DNA from: an archaeon
GTDB lineage: Archaea > Aenigmatarchaeota > Aenigmatarchaeia > GW2011-AR5
DNA length: 64,000 nucleotides
Assembly: GCA_028279825.1 (NCBI GenBank)
Contig: JANQNA010000007.1
Coordinates: forward strand, 183,877 to 247,876
Direction: 5' to 3'
Part shown: positions 1-9,642 of the stretch, one piece after another
Numbering within the stretch: position 1 is the first letter of the stretch
How the letters are laid out: each line of letters begins with the position of its first letter
Program-made: the position numbers and the translations under genes
The notes under the pieces: model-generated
What the model saw: the letters and a program-made list of their open reading frames with translations, nothing else
Databases searched by the model: none
Told to the model about the DNA's origin: nothing

Positions 1-2
1 CG

Positions 3-530
3 GGTACATACGATGACAGTGACAGGGCATTCAAGATATCTGTGGAAGAATTTGAAGACGGATTTATACTGGAATTCAGGAAAGGATGGAACATGTTCTC
101 TGTTCCTGCTTCAACAGACAAGGTAACTCTGGAAAGAAGTGATTGCACGCCTAAAAGCAATCTCTGGTATCTGGATGGTGAATATAAGAGAACAAAAAAT
201 ATACAGAACCTTAGAAAGGGATACTGGATAGATATGGAAGAGGACTGCAAAGTGACTTTACAGTCAGAGGAGGAGTATCTTCTCTACAGTTTCTTTGACC
301 GAACAGGTCTGACAGAAGGATGGAACATGATTGGCGGCATCCCAGAAACAATGGAGTTTGCTGACATAAAAGGCGACTGTGAATTTGAAGACGGGCCTTA
401 CTGGTACAACCCGGAAAGAAATACATACGAAGTATCAAGATTCATGGAACCCGGCAAGGGCTATATTATAAAGATGGTTAGTTCCTGCAACCTTGGTCTG
501 AGCGGTGCACCACCAGCTTTACCGGTGTGA
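3..530 (+). CDS. Secreted/surface protein C-terminal part, two tandem GWNM...GKGYW modules (5' truncated by window)
   Basis: Frame stays open to the left edge (GTYDDSDRAFKISVEEFEDG...); two internal repeats GWNMFSVP...RKGYWIDM and GWNMIGGIP...GKGYIIKM. Confidence 0.7.
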   Translation, partial: GTYDDSDRAFKISVEEFEDGFILEFRKGWNMFSVPASTDKVTLERSDCTPKSNLWYLDGEYKRTKNIQNLRKGYWIDMEEDCKVTLQSEEEYLLYSFFDRTGLTEGWNMIGGIPETMEFADIKGDCEFEDGPYWYNPERNTYEVSRFMEPGKGYIIKMVSSCNLGLSGAPPALPV

Positions 531-535
531 TTGAT

Positions 536-745
536 ATGGGAAAACCAAAAACAACGACTTATGCAACGATACTTGTTATTGCCCTGCTACTTGCAGGTCT
601 TTTTTATGTCCTGACAACAAACACAGAAGGTATTGATTTGTTCGGCAGCGAAACAGCACCGGAAGGTCTGGAAGTTTTTGAGATAACTGAAGAGACAGAA
701 GAAACACCGCCACCACTGCCGGGAGTGCCTCTACTTCAGCAATAG
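536..745 (+). CDS. Small single-pass membrane protein, proline-rich tail
   Basis: Hydrophobic segment TYATILVIALLLAGLFYVLT followed by acidic/proline tail; immediately downstream of the previous CDS. Confidence 0.5.
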   Translation: MGKPKTTTYATILVIALLLAGLFYVLTTNTEGIDLFGSETAPEGLEVFEITEETEETPPPLPGVPLLQQ

Positions 746-1558
746 TTCTATTCCTTCGTAGAAAGGTACCTGCGGTTCCCATTTTAGAGATCTTATTTTG
801 TCTATGTTTGCTTTGCTGCGCTGGACGTCCCCTTCTGCAAGCGGTGCGAATCTTACATTTGTCCCGACACCGGAAATTGCGTGTATAGTATCAGCAACTT
901 CCAGAACGGATTTTTCTTTTCCGGTACCAACATTGTAAGTTCCTTCAAGTTCCATGCCCAGTAGCAGAGCTGCAACAACGTCTGAAACATGTATGTAATC
1001 CCTTGTCTGTGTTCCATGGCCGAAAACGGTTATGGTTTTGTTGTTTGGTATAATCCTGGAAAACTTGTTTATTACACTGTGGCCTCTTGATCCGTAAACA
1101 TTGAACAGTCTTGCTACGAAAGACCCTTCCGGACATACCCTCTCAGCGCGCAACTTGCTTTTTCCGTACTGGCTTATCGGCTTGCACTCATCTATCTCTT
1201 TCGGTTCTTTGATTTCACCGTAAACAGCTGCTGATGATGTGAAAATGACTTTTGCTCCATTCTCTTGAGCCGCTTCAAAGACTTTTTTCGCACCAAGATA
1301 GTTTGTTGTATAAACAAGATTTTCATCTGTCGCTCTTGATTCGGCTACACCAGCCAAATGAAAAACAACTTCACAACCACTGACGGCATCCTTTATCTCA
1401 TCGTCTCTTATATCTCCGGGAATGTTTTTTGCCTTTTTGTTGACAATTTTTCCGGAAGAGAAATTGTCAAAAACAACCACTTCGTGTCCTGCGGACAATA
1501 AGCGCTCTACCAGGTGTGATCCAATGAAGCCTGCGCCTCCTGTAACAAGTATTTTCAT
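731..1558 (-). CDS. NAD-dependent epimerase/dehydratase (UDP-glucose 4-epimerase-like)
   Basis: N-terminal MKILVTGGAGFIGSHLVERLL Rossmann motif and SDR YGKSK motif. Confidence 0.93.
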   Translation of the reverse strand: MKILVTGGAGFIGSHLVERLLSAGHEVVVFDNFSSGKIVNKKAKNIPGDIRDDEIKDAVSGCEVVFHLAGVAESRATDENLVYTTNYLGAKKVFEAAQENGAKVIFTSSAAVYGEIKEPKEIDECKPISQYGKSKLRAERVCPEGSFVARLFNVYGSRGHSVINKFSRIIPNNKTITVFGHGTQTRDYIHVSDVVAALLLGMELEGTYNVGTGKEKSVLEVADTIHAISGVGTNVRFAPLAEGDVQRSKANIDKIRSLKWEPQVPFYEGIELLLK

Positions 1559-1587
1559 GTGATTAGTTTAACGAAAACGCTTATAAA

Positions 1588-1743
1588 TTACGCGAAGAAC
1601 TTGAGAACCAACACGACACCGGCAAAAATTACGCTAATTGCGACTACGTGGTTCGGCTTCATCTTTATTTTTTCGTCTGCCTCGGCATACCTCATTAAGC
1701 CTGCGCTGGATTGCGGCATGTAGTTTTTTTCTTTTTCGGCCAT
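1588..1743 (-). CDS. Preprotein translocase subunit Sec61beta (SecG), 51 aa
   Basis: Hand translation of reverse strand: MAEKEKNYMPQSSAGLMRYAEADEKIKMKPNHVVAISVIFAGVVLVLKFFA; SSAGLMRY motif plus a single C-terminal TM is typical of archaeal Sec61beta; below ORF-track cutoff. Confidence 0.88.
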   Translation of the reverse strand: MAEKEKNYMPQSSAGLMRYAEADEKIKMKPNHVVAISVIFAGVVLVLKFFA

Positions 1744-1773
1744 AGTATTACTCTCTGGGAAATGTTTAAATAT

Positions 1774-2463
1774 CTAGATTTTGCGGCTCATGACGTAACG
1801 GAAGTCTTCCAGATAACTTCTCCAGTTACGCTTTCTTCTTCGTAAAAGATATCTAAAATTGCTGAAACCGTCCCATACACCTACACCTTTTACATAGCGT
1901 GCGGATGTTATCGGTATGTTTACAGTTTTTAGCCTGTTTCGTCCCACTTCAAATATGATTTCTACTGCTATCTCATAGCGCTCTGCCCGCAAATACAACT
2001 TTTTCAGGGCAGACGCGCGAAATGCACGGAACCCGCTTTCCGTATCTTTGAGATCCGTGGCAGATACAAAATTAGTTAGTTTGTTAAGGAAGAAGTTCCC
2101 AAATTTTTTGATAAACGGATAGGCTGCCAAGTTCCGGCGCCCAAGGACAAAGTCATAACCCTTGCTTATCGTGGCCACAAAATCAGGGATCTGTTTAGGA
2201 TCATGCTGCCCGTCCGCGTCTATTGTTATTACAATGTCTGCTTTCATTTTCAGGGCTTCTTTAAACCCGGTTCGCAAGGCACAACCCAGACCTCCGTTTA
2301 CTTTATGGTTTATGACTTTGGCGCCTGCACGCTTCGCTATCAAGGCTGTTTTATCTTTAGAAGCATCGTCTACAACGATGACTTTTCCGTATTTTTTTGC
2401 CGATTTGACTACATTTTCTATCGTTTTTTCTTCGTTGTAGGCAGGAATAATTATTGCTATCAT
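1774..2463 (-). CDS. Family 2 glycosyltransferase (dolichol-phosphate mannosyltransferase-like)
   Basis: IAIIIPAYNEEKTI, VVDDASKD, TIDADGQHDP motifs. Confidence 0.93.
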   Translation of the reverse strand: MIAIIIPAYNEEKTIENVVKSAKKYGKVIVVDDASKDKTALIAKRAGAKVINHKVNGGLGCALRTGFKEALKMKADIVITIDADGQHDPKQIPDFVATISKGYDFVLGRRNLAAYPFIKKFGNFFLNKLTNFVSATDLKDTESGFRAFRASALKKLYLRAERYEIAVEIIFEVGRNRLKTVNIPITSARYVKGVGVWDGFSNFRYLLRRRKRNWRSYLEDFRYVMSRKI

Positions 2464-2526
2464 ACTGTCACAATCCCTCTTGTTAATTTAAATGTATTGT
2501 ACATGTATTGATATAAGTGATTTTTA

Positions 2527-3114
2527 ATGCCGGGAAAGTTCATAGTTTTGGAAGGTCTTGACGGGGCTGGGATAACTACCCAGGCCACACTTCTTCGTAA
2601 TCAACTCATAAAAAAAGGCAAGGATGTTGTACTGACAAAAGAGCCGACCGATGGACTAATCGGTGGACTGATTAAATCTTGTTTGCGCAAGGAGTGGAAA
2701 ACAAATCCGCTGACACTTCAAATGCTTTTTGCTGCCGATAGAGCTCATCATCTTGTATCGGAGATAGAGCCGGCTATAAAAAAGAATAAGATTGTTATTT
2801 GTGATCGTTATGTACTCTCTTCCCTGGTTTTTGGCGGCCTGGAAGTATCAGTGGATATTCTAAAACAGTTTAATGCACACTTCATGAAGCCGCATGCAAC
2901 TATTGTGATAGATACTCATCCGAAGATCTGTATAGAAAGAATGAAGAAAGGAAGACATCATGTTGAGTTATTTGAAGAAGAACATAAACTCATGCAGATA
3001 AGAAACAATTTACTTGCACTTAAGAAGCACTTTCCTAATACTCATTTTGTTGACGGTAACAGACAACACGAGCTTGTGCTGGAAGACGTAAAGAGAATTG
3101 TGGAATCACTCTGA
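2527..3114 (+). CDS. tmk: Thymidylate kinase family protein with altered P-loop
   Basis: KFIVLEGLDGAGITTQ, DRYVLSSLVFGG; Walker A Lys replaced by Ile. Confidence 0.85.
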   Translation: MPGKFIVLEGLDGAGITTQATLLRNQLIKKGKDVVLTKEPTDGLIGGLIKSCLRKEWKTNPLTLQMLFAADRAHHLVSEIEPAIKKNKIVICDRYVLSSLVFGGLEVSVDILKQFNAHFMKPHATIVIDTHPKICIERMKKGRHHVELFEEEHKLMQIRNNLLALKKHFPNTHFVDGNRQHELVLEDVKRIVESL

Positions 3115-3678
3115 ACCACCTGATGTTCCATCAGAGGTATCTTCTTTTATTGGCTTGCCTTCTTTTACTTCTTCTTTCTGTTCCAGTTCCTGTTCAATCA
3201 TTTTCTCGCTTTTACCTTTCTTCAGATCTTCCTTTTTCGTTTCAAAGTATTCCTCAAACTTTGGTGTTGTGCTAAGTATTTTTGATCTCGCCCTTTTCTC
3301 GGACTTTACCAGTCCACGTTCATGTAATTCTTTTACATAATCGTATGTACGATTGCCGATGACTTTTACGATCTCTGACTGGCGAACAGGTTCATGGTAT
3401 GCTATTATGGACAAAACACGCAGCAGTCCCCTGGACATGTCAGCATGCGGTGTAAGGTTTGTTACGTTCTGCATGAATTCTGATTTTACAACAAGTTTGT
3501 AGCCTCCTATATCGGAAAGTTTTATTCCGTGCGCTGGATCTTCATACCGCTTCTCCAGTTCTTTCAGGGCTTTTTCCAGATCAACCTTGTAGAGCCCTGT
3601 CAGCTTCTTCAGCTCTTTGAACTCCAAAGGTTCTGATGTTGTGAACAATATTGCCTCAAGCAGTGCCAGTTTCTCCAT
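3106..3678 (-). CDS. scpB: Segregation and condensation protein B (ScpB)
   Basis: LLEAILFTTSEPLEFKEL, LRVLSIIAYHEPVRQSEI wHTH motifs; follows ScpA and SMC. Confidence 0.93.
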   Translation of the reverse strand: MEKLALLEAILFTTSEPLEFKELKKLTGLYKVDLEKALKELEKRYEDPAHGIKLSDIGGYKLVVKSEFMQNVTNLTPHADMSRGLLRVLSIIAYHEPVRQSEIVKVIGNRTYDYVKELHERGLVKSEKRARSKILSTTPKFEEYFETKKEDLKKGKSEKMIEQELEQKEEVKEGKPIKEDTSDGTSGGSE

Positions 3679-4348
3679 CTTTTTTCACCCTTATGTATAT
3701 TTCCTTGAACATTTCCTCCTGTGTGCAGACAATTTTTCCTCTTGTTTCCAGGTGCAATATAGGCAGGAAAGTTTTTACAATTTCCATACGCTTCCATGAA
3801 GGAACAAGATCGGAAAACGTTGTGCTATGCAAAATGGAAATTCTTTCATAAATGTCATTTATCCTCACTTCTATATCTTCTTCTTTTTCTATCAACCGTT
3901 CAACAGCTCTTCTCATGCGAAGTTTTTTTGTTTCTTTTTTCTCCTTGAAATCAAAGGCTTTGTTTAGTGCCGTGACTAACTCGTTAAGTGTTACCTTTCT
4001 TGTCGGCTTTCTGGTTATCGGAGGCAAAAGAGTTGGTACGTCTTCTATGTTCAGCGGTGGAACTTCTTTGGTTTCCAGTGCTTTCTGCTCCTCCTCTTCT
4101 AAAAGCAACTCTGCTTTCATGCGAAGCAGTATTGCTGCCACCAAAATGAAACGGGCCGGTATACGAAAATCGAACTGCTTTAACTGTTCTAAATATCTTG
4201 TGAATGCATCTACCAGTTTAATTATATCCAACTCTAACGGGTCCATTCCTTCTTCGGCGACTAATGTAGCCAGAACTTCCTGCCAGTCAGACCCAATAAC
4301 AATTGTCTGGATTACTTTGTTCTCGTCTATGATTACTTTCTCTTCCAT
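3656..4348 (-). CDS. scpA: Segregation and condensation protein A (ScpA, kleisin)
   Basis: MDPLELDIIKLVDAFTRYLEQL and ARFILVAAILLRMKAELLL typical of ScpA; operonic with SMC. Confidence 0.92.
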   Translation of the reverse strand: MEEKVIIDENKVIQTIVIGSDWQEVLATLVAEEGMDPLELDIIKLVDAFTRYLEQLKQFDFRIPARFILVAAILLRMKAELLLEEEEQKALETKEVPPLNIEDVPTLLPPITRKPTRKVTLNELVTALNKAFDFKEKKETKKLRMRRAVERLIEKEEDIEVRINDIYERISILHSTTFSDLVPSWKRMEIVKTFLPILHLETRGKIVCTQEEMFKEIYIRVKKDGETGTA

Positions 4349-4350
4349 AA

Positions 4351-6759
4351 TTATCCCTTGGGCATTTCGATTCCGAATACTTTTGATATACCGCCTTCTA
4401 TAGATACACCAAATACTTTATCGGCTTCTGATATTGTAAGATCGTTGTGCGTGATAACAATAAACTGTATGTTCTTTGAATACTTCTTGATAAGGTTACT
4501 GATCTTTCTTGTGTTTGCTTTGTCAAGTGCTGCGTCTATTTCATCCAGTACGTAGAATGGTGCTGAGTAATGCTGCATGACTGAAAACAGGAATGACAGA
4601 GATGCCAAGGTTTTCTCACCTCCGGACATGGCATCAAGGTTCACTATTTTCTTTCCGGACGGGCTGGCCTGGATAATCAGACCGGAGTCAATGTTGCCTT
4701 CTTCTTCCAGTACGAGTTTGCCTTCACCACCGTTTGACATGTCATGATATGTTTTTGAAAAGTTTGCGTTTATCTCGTTGAACGTCTCCATGAATTTCTC
4801 GAATCTTCGTGTCTCGACATCTTTGACAACATTGAATATAGCTTCTTTCTCCTCCAGCAACTTGTCAAGCTTTTTCTTTAACTCTTCAAATTCAATGTTT
4901 GTTGTTTCGAATTCGTCTATGGCTTTGAGATTCACGGGACCTATCTGGTTTATTTCTATCATGCATCTTCTTACACGTTCCTGGAGCTCTTCCTGTGTCT
5001 GGTCAAAATAGCTCTGAACATCGTTATACTCTTCAAATTCGGTTGTATAATTTTCAAGAGACGCTTCGAGTTTGGCTTTCTCGACCTTTGTTCTTCCCGC
5101 GGAACTTTGTAAAACCAGTCTTTCTTCGTACAACTGCTTTCTTCTTTTTCTGAGTTCAACAAGGTCTGTTTCTTCCTGGCTTCGCGCTGACTGGATCTTT
5201 TTCACTTCTTCCGATTCTTCTTTCTCCTCTTCCCTTAGTTTCTCCAACTGATCTTCGTACTGTTCTATTTCTGCCTTTAGTTTTTCATTTTCATGTTCGA
5301 ACTTAGAAGAATCACCACCAAATGAACCTTTACTCTTTTTGTAGAAACCTCCTATCATTGCACCTGACGTCTCGACAAGGTCACCGTCAAGTGTTGCTAC
5401 ACGGAAGTCTTTTATCTTTCTCGCTACGTCTATGTGTTCAACGACAAGCGTGCTGCCCAGAACGTATTTCATTGCATCCTCGTATTTTTTGTCAAATTTG
5501 ACAAGATCTATGGCATAGCCAATTACTTTTCCGCTGTATTTCTTTCTTGGACGTGTTTGTATTTTGTTTAAAGGAATAAACCTTGTTCTGCCAAGTTTCC
5601 TGCTTTTCAGGTGCTTTATGCATACAGCTGCTGTGTCGTCTGTGTCCACGACAATGTCATTCTTGTGTTTGCCCAAAGCCACATCTATTGATATTTCATA
5701 TTCTTTAGGAACGGAAATCAGACTGGAAACTGTTCCGTACACTCCTTTCTGACCCATATTCAAAACATGCTTTACAACTGCACTATCAGACTCGCCTTTC
5801 AGCCTTTCTATTTCACGTTCATTGAAATCTATTTTATCACGTTTCCTCAGAATGTCATTATTTATCTTGTCAATACTCCTCAGAATGTTAACGTTTCTGG
5901 ATTTCTTTATCAGTTCGTCACCTTTTCTAAGCACGCCTTTTTCCTTTTTCTCCAGTTCGGAATCAACTTTTGACAGTTCTTTTCCAAGATCATCAAATTG
6001 TTTTGTGCTGCCTACCAGTTCTTTTTCATGAACTGTTTGTTTTTCCTTTATATCTTTGATCTTCTTCTTGAGCAGCGACGCCTTTGATTTCCGCAGTTCA
6101 GTCTCAATCTTTCGGTATTTCTCGGCGTTTTCTTTTTCCTGTTTTAGCCGGGCTACGAGTTTTTGTTTTTCAGCTACAACTATCATGTTTTCTCTTACAC
6201 GAAGTTCTACCTTTTCCAATTCTCTTGTTGCCTTGTCCTTTTTCTCGTCGAATTCGTTTATTCCGGATATATCATCAATTACTTCTTTTCGTTCTTTGGA
6301 AGACATTTCTATTATTCTCGTGACGTCTCCCTGCATTATGATGTTGTAACCTTCTGAAGAAAGGTTTGCATAGGAAAGCGTGTCCAAAATCTTTGCTCTT
6401 GTTACGGTACGGCCGTTTAATTTGTAGACGGATATGCCGCTTCTTGTGACCCTTCTGGTTACCTTGATCTCTTTTTCACCTGGTATCTTGCCTTCACTAT
6501 TGTCAAGATAGATGGATACTTCGCAGAATTCCGAGGCTTTCTTGTCTTTTGCACCATTGAATAAAAGATTCTGCAGTTTACCTGCACGGATGGTTCTGGC
6601 AGATGTTGTACCTAGCACGAAGAGTAGACCATCTATGATGTTGGACTTGCCCGATCCGTTCGGACCGCATACACAGTTGAATCCGTCAGGGAAAGGAATC
6701 GTAACTCTATTTGCAAATGACTTGAATCCCTGCATTGTTATTCTGTCCAGTCTAACCAT
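4351..6759 (-). CDS. smc: Chromosome segregation SMC protein, short-armed (802 aa)
   Basis: N-terminal Walker A GPNGSGKSNIIDG, hinge GVYGTVSSLISV..., signature DAMSGGEKTLASLSFLF, Walker B FYVLDEIDAALD. Confidence 0.96.
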   Translation of the reverse strand: MVRLDRITMQGFKSFANRVTIPFPDGFNCVCGPNGSGKSNIIDGLLFVLGTTSARTIRAGKLQNLLFNGAKDKKASEFCEVSIYLDNSEGKIPGEKEIKVTRRVTRSGISVYKLNGRTVTRAKILDTLSYANLSSEGYNIIMQGDVTRIIEMSSKERKEVIDDISGINEFDEKKDKATRELEKVELRVRENMIVVAEKQKLVARLKQEKENAEKYRKIETELRKSKASLLKKKIKDIKEKQTVHEKELVGSTKQFDDLGKELSKVDSELEKKEKGVLRKGDELIKKSRNVNILRSIDKINNDILRKRDKIDFNEREIERLKGESDSAVVKHVLNMGQKGVYGTVSSLISVPKEYEISIDVALGKHKNDIVVDTDDTAAVCIKHLKSRKLGRTRFIPLNKIQTRPRKKYSGKVIGYAIDLVKFDKKYEDAMKYVLGSTLVVEHIDVARKIKDFRVATLDGDLVETSGAMIGGFYKKSKGSFGGDSSKFEHENEKLKAEIEQYEDQLEKLREEEKEESEEVKKIQSARSQEETDLVELRKRRKQLYEERLVLQSSAGRTKVEKAKLEASLENYTTEFEEYNDVQSYFDQTQEELQERVRRCMIEINQIGPVNLKAIDEFETTNIEFEELKKKLDKLLEEKEAIFNVVKDVETRRFEKFMETFNEINANFSKTYHDMSNGGEGKLVLEEEGNIDSGLIIQASPSGKKIVNLDAMSGGEKTLASLSFLFSVMQHYSAPFYVLDEIDAALDKANTRKISNLIKKYSKNIQFIVITHNDLTISEADKVFGVSIEGGISKVFGIEMPKG

Positions 6760-6901
6760 TGTTTCGCCTCTTCTTTTTAGATTCGTAGTAATTTAGTAAT
6801 AACTCTATTAAATCGTCGTAGGAATCGTTCTTTTTTCCTATTTCATCCAGTCGTTCTTTGTTCCGTCTTTTTATTCGTATAGTCGTTTCATCGTTAATCA
6901 T
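6752..6901 (-). CDS. Ribbon-helix-helix-like small DNA-binding protein (VapB/CopG type)
   Basis: MINDETTIRIKRRNKERLDEIGKKNDSYDDLIELLLNYYESKKKRRNNG; RHH-like pattern; overlaps SMC start by 8 bp. Confidence 0.7.
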   Translation of the reverse strand: MINDETTIRIKRRNKERLDEIGKKNDSYDDLIELLLNYYESKKKRRNNG

Positions 6902-6953
6902 TATGTATAGATTGTATACATGGTATATAAAGTATACATTCAATATATGTTTG

Positions 6954-8879
6954 ATGGCCTACAGATACATAGATCCCGGAACAGGCGGCATAGTGGTTAG
7001 TTCTTTGTGGGGGTATATTGTTACGGTACTGGCGGCAATAGCGGCTTTCATTGCCTATCTTGTTAAGCCATTGAGGCGTCTTTTAACAAACATAAGATTT
7101 CTCACTATAGTAGTTGTAGTAATAGCGTTGATTATAATGGTCTTGAGTGTAGCATCCGGTATGAATCATGAGAAGGTTATATTGTTAGGTATTGATGCGC
7201 TGGACGCCTCTCTTGTAGAAAGAATGATAAAGGAAGGTAAACTGCCGAATTTTCAGAAGCTTGAATATTCGAGACTGGAGAGTTCAATACCCCCGGAGAC
7301 TCCTGTAGCCTGGAGCGCGGCTGCCACCGGTATGAATCCTGGCAAGTTTGGCTTGTTCGACTTCATAGGAAGAAAGGGCTATAATCCTGTACTAACGCTT
7401 GTGGAGGAGAAGAAAGGAATTGTGGGTACAAAATATTCTTCCGGCCTGAAAGGCACGCCCATATGGGATATGACTTCTGCAGCGAGAATTCCGACTACGG
7501 TTGTTAAATGGCCGGTTACGTTTCCTGCCGAGGAGATATACGGCAGAATGCTGTCAGGATTGGGTACAGTTGATGTAAGAGGGCTCCTGAACAGCTACTC
7601 TTTTTATACGGAAAAAAACGAGACAAATAGGGAGGGTGACACGGGAAGAATTGTCAGTGTTCAGAGAAAGGACAATGTTATAGATACGCAACTTTACGGA
7701 CCTCTGCTGAACGGGCAGGATATGAAAGAAAATATGAAGATATGGATTTCTAATGAATTTGTTACCCTTGACTTTAACGAAAAGACGTACAGAATTGAAA
7801 AAGGCAGCTGGAGTGAGTGGATAAGACTGAAGTTCAGGGGCGGTATACTCAAAGATGTTTACGGAATATTCAGGGTTTACCTGATTAATACGGATCCTTT
7901 AGAAATGTACGTTACGTCTGTGCAGATAGATCCCGAAAACCAGTTGCTTGACATAACTTATCCAAGTGAATACGGAAAGGAATTAGCAGATGAAATTGGC
8001 CTGTTTTATACAATGGGCATGGCTGAAGATACAAAAGCTGTCGAAGAGGGTAAGATCTCCAAGGAAGTTTTCCTGCAGCAGATTAACCAAATAGAAACGG
8101 AAAGAGAGAAGATTTTTTGGAAGGAATTTTCCAGATTAGATGGCTTGCTTGCTTTTGCATTTGATTCGGGCGACAGGCTACAGCACATTTTCTGGGGTCA
8201 AAAGGACGTGGAGGACTATTACATCCGAAAGGACAAATTCCTGGGAAAAATACTCGAAAGAATGGATGATGATACAAAACTGATCGTTTTTTCTGACCAT
8301 GGTTTCACAAATTTTGACAGAACAGTCACGATAAACAGGTGGCTCGTTGAGCAGGGTTATATGTCTGTTAAAGACAACGGTACCCTCCTGGATTTTGTAA
8401 AATGGAATGAGACAAAAGCTTACTCACTTGGATTCTCAAGCATATACCTAAATCTTAAAGGCAGAGAACCTCAGGGTGTAGTGGAGGATAGAGAAATAGT
8501 CGAAGAGATTATTGGCAAATTAAAAAATCTTACGGATCCAAAGACTGGAAAGAAGGTTATAGTTAGTGCGCACAAACGCGAAGATGTTTATTCAGGAAAG
8601 TATCTTGAGGATGCGCCGGATATAATTATAGGATTTGAAAAGGGTTACAGAATGTCATGGCAGAACGCTATAGGTGGTATCACAGAGGAAATATTTTCAG
8701 ACAATACAGATGAATGGAAAGGTGATCATCTGGTTGATAACAGCCGCGTGCCAGGTGTTGTGTTTGCTAATTTTGAAATCCGTAAGGATGCAAAAATTAT
8801 TGACATAGCACCGACTGTTCTGGGAATGTTTGGTATAGAGAGTGATATGGATGGTAGAAACCTTGCTGTCGAAAAGTGA
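6954..8879 (+). CDS. Membrane-anchored type I phosphodiesterase / nucleotide pyrophosphatase (alkaline phosphatase superfamily)
   Basis: YIDPGTGG N-terminal TM region; LLGIDALDASLV, PVAWSAAATGMNPGKFGLFDF, FSDHGF motifs. Confidence 0.85.
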   Translation: MAYRYIDPGTGGIVVSSLWGYIVTVLAAIAAFIAYLVKPLRRLLTNIRFLTIVVVVIALIIMVLSVASGMNHEKVILLGIDALDASLVERMIKEGKLPNFQKLEYSRLESSIPPETPVAWSAAATGMNPGKFGLFDFIGRKGYNPVLTLVEEKKGIVGTKYSSGLKGTPIWDMTSAARIPTTVVKWPVTFPAEEIYGRMLSGLGTVDVRGLLNSYSFYTEKNETNREGDTGRIVSVQRKDNVIDTQLYGPLLNGQDMKENMKIWISNEFVTLDFNEKTYRIEKGSWSEWIRLKFRGGILKDVYGIFRVYLINTDPLEMYVTSVQIDPENQLLDITYPSEYGKELADEIGLFYTMGMAEDTKAVEEGKISKEVFLQQINQIETEREKIFWKEFSRLDGLLAFAFDSGDRLQHIFWGQKDVEDYYIRKDKFLGKILERMDDDTKLIVFSDHGFTNFDRTVTINRWLVEQGYMSVKDNGTLLDFVKWNETKAYSLGFSSIYLNLKGREPQGVVEDREIVEEIIGKLKNLTDPKTGKKVIVSAHKREDVYSGKYLEDAPDIIIGFEKGYRMSWQNAIGGITEEIFSDNTDEWKGDHLVDNSRVPGVVFANFEIRKDAKIIDIAPTVLGMFGIESDMDGRNLAVEK

Positions 8880-9642
8880 GTATATACTCAGGGAAACAAG
8901 AAGCCTGTTTAAAAATCCCGCTGTCCTGTGGTCAGGCGGAAAGGATTCAACAGTTCTTTTGCACATGATATCAGAAGTATTCCCGGATTTCCCTTTCAAA
9001 GTATTACATCTTGACAACGGAAAAGAATTTGCAGATACGTATGACTACATGGGTGAGATGAAGAAAGTATTCGGTTTTGAAGTTGTTACTGAACAAATAG
9101 AAAGAAAACATGACGATATAACAAAACTTTCATGCTGCGGTCATAACAAGACAGAGGCACTTAAGAGGGCTATCAGGAAACACGGTTTTGATGCTATAAT
9201 TGTCGGGATAAGATGGGATGAGCATGGAATAAGGGGAATAGAAAGATACTTTTCACCGAGAGACAAAGAGTTCAGATGGAAAGTCTTTGATATGGGCAAG
9301 TCACTTCAGGATGCGGAATTTGTAAGCTGGGGTATTGCTGTCAAAGACTTTGGTGACTGTGATCACGTCAGAGTTCATCCGCTTCTGCACTGGGCCGAGC
9401 TGGACATATGGAACTATATTGAAGAAAATAATCTTCCGGTTAACGGGTTGTACTTCTCGAGAAGCGGGCAACGTTTTAGAAGTATCGGATGCACGGAGTG
9501 TTCTGTTGCCGTTGGCTCCAATGCCAGAACAGTCAGGAATATAATCCATGAGCTGGAAAATACGAAAGAGGAAGAGAGAGAAGGAAGAAAACAGGACAAA
9601 GAATATGCAATGGAGCGCCTCAGATCGCTGGGTTATATGTAA
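8842..9642 (+). CDS. Phosphoadenosine phosphosulfate reductase / CysD-like PP-loop protein
   Basis: PAVLWSGGKDSTVLLHM PP-loop; HPLLHWAELDIWNYIEENNLPVNGLYFS; RSIGCTEC. Confidence 0.85.
   Translation: MIWMVETLLSKSEYILRETRSLFKNPAVLWSGGKDSTVLLHMISEVFPDFPFKVLHLDNGKEFADTYDYMGEMKKVFGFEVVTEQIERKHDDITKLSCCGHNKTEALKRAIRKHGFDAIIVGIRWDEHGIRGIERYFSPRDKEFRWKVFDMGKSLQDAEFVSWGIAVKDFGDCDHVRVHPLLHWAELDIWNYIEENNLPVNGLYFSRSGQRFRSIGCTECSVAVGSNARTVRNIIHELENTKEEEREGRKQDKEYAMERLRSLGYM

Noticed and set aside
3852-6796. Numerous plus-strand ORFs opposite scpA/smc (3852-4403, 6056-6349, 6512-6796, etc.)
   Set aside because: Low-complexity Ser/Phe-rich translations typical of antisense shadow ORFs over Lys/Glu-rich coiled-coil genes.
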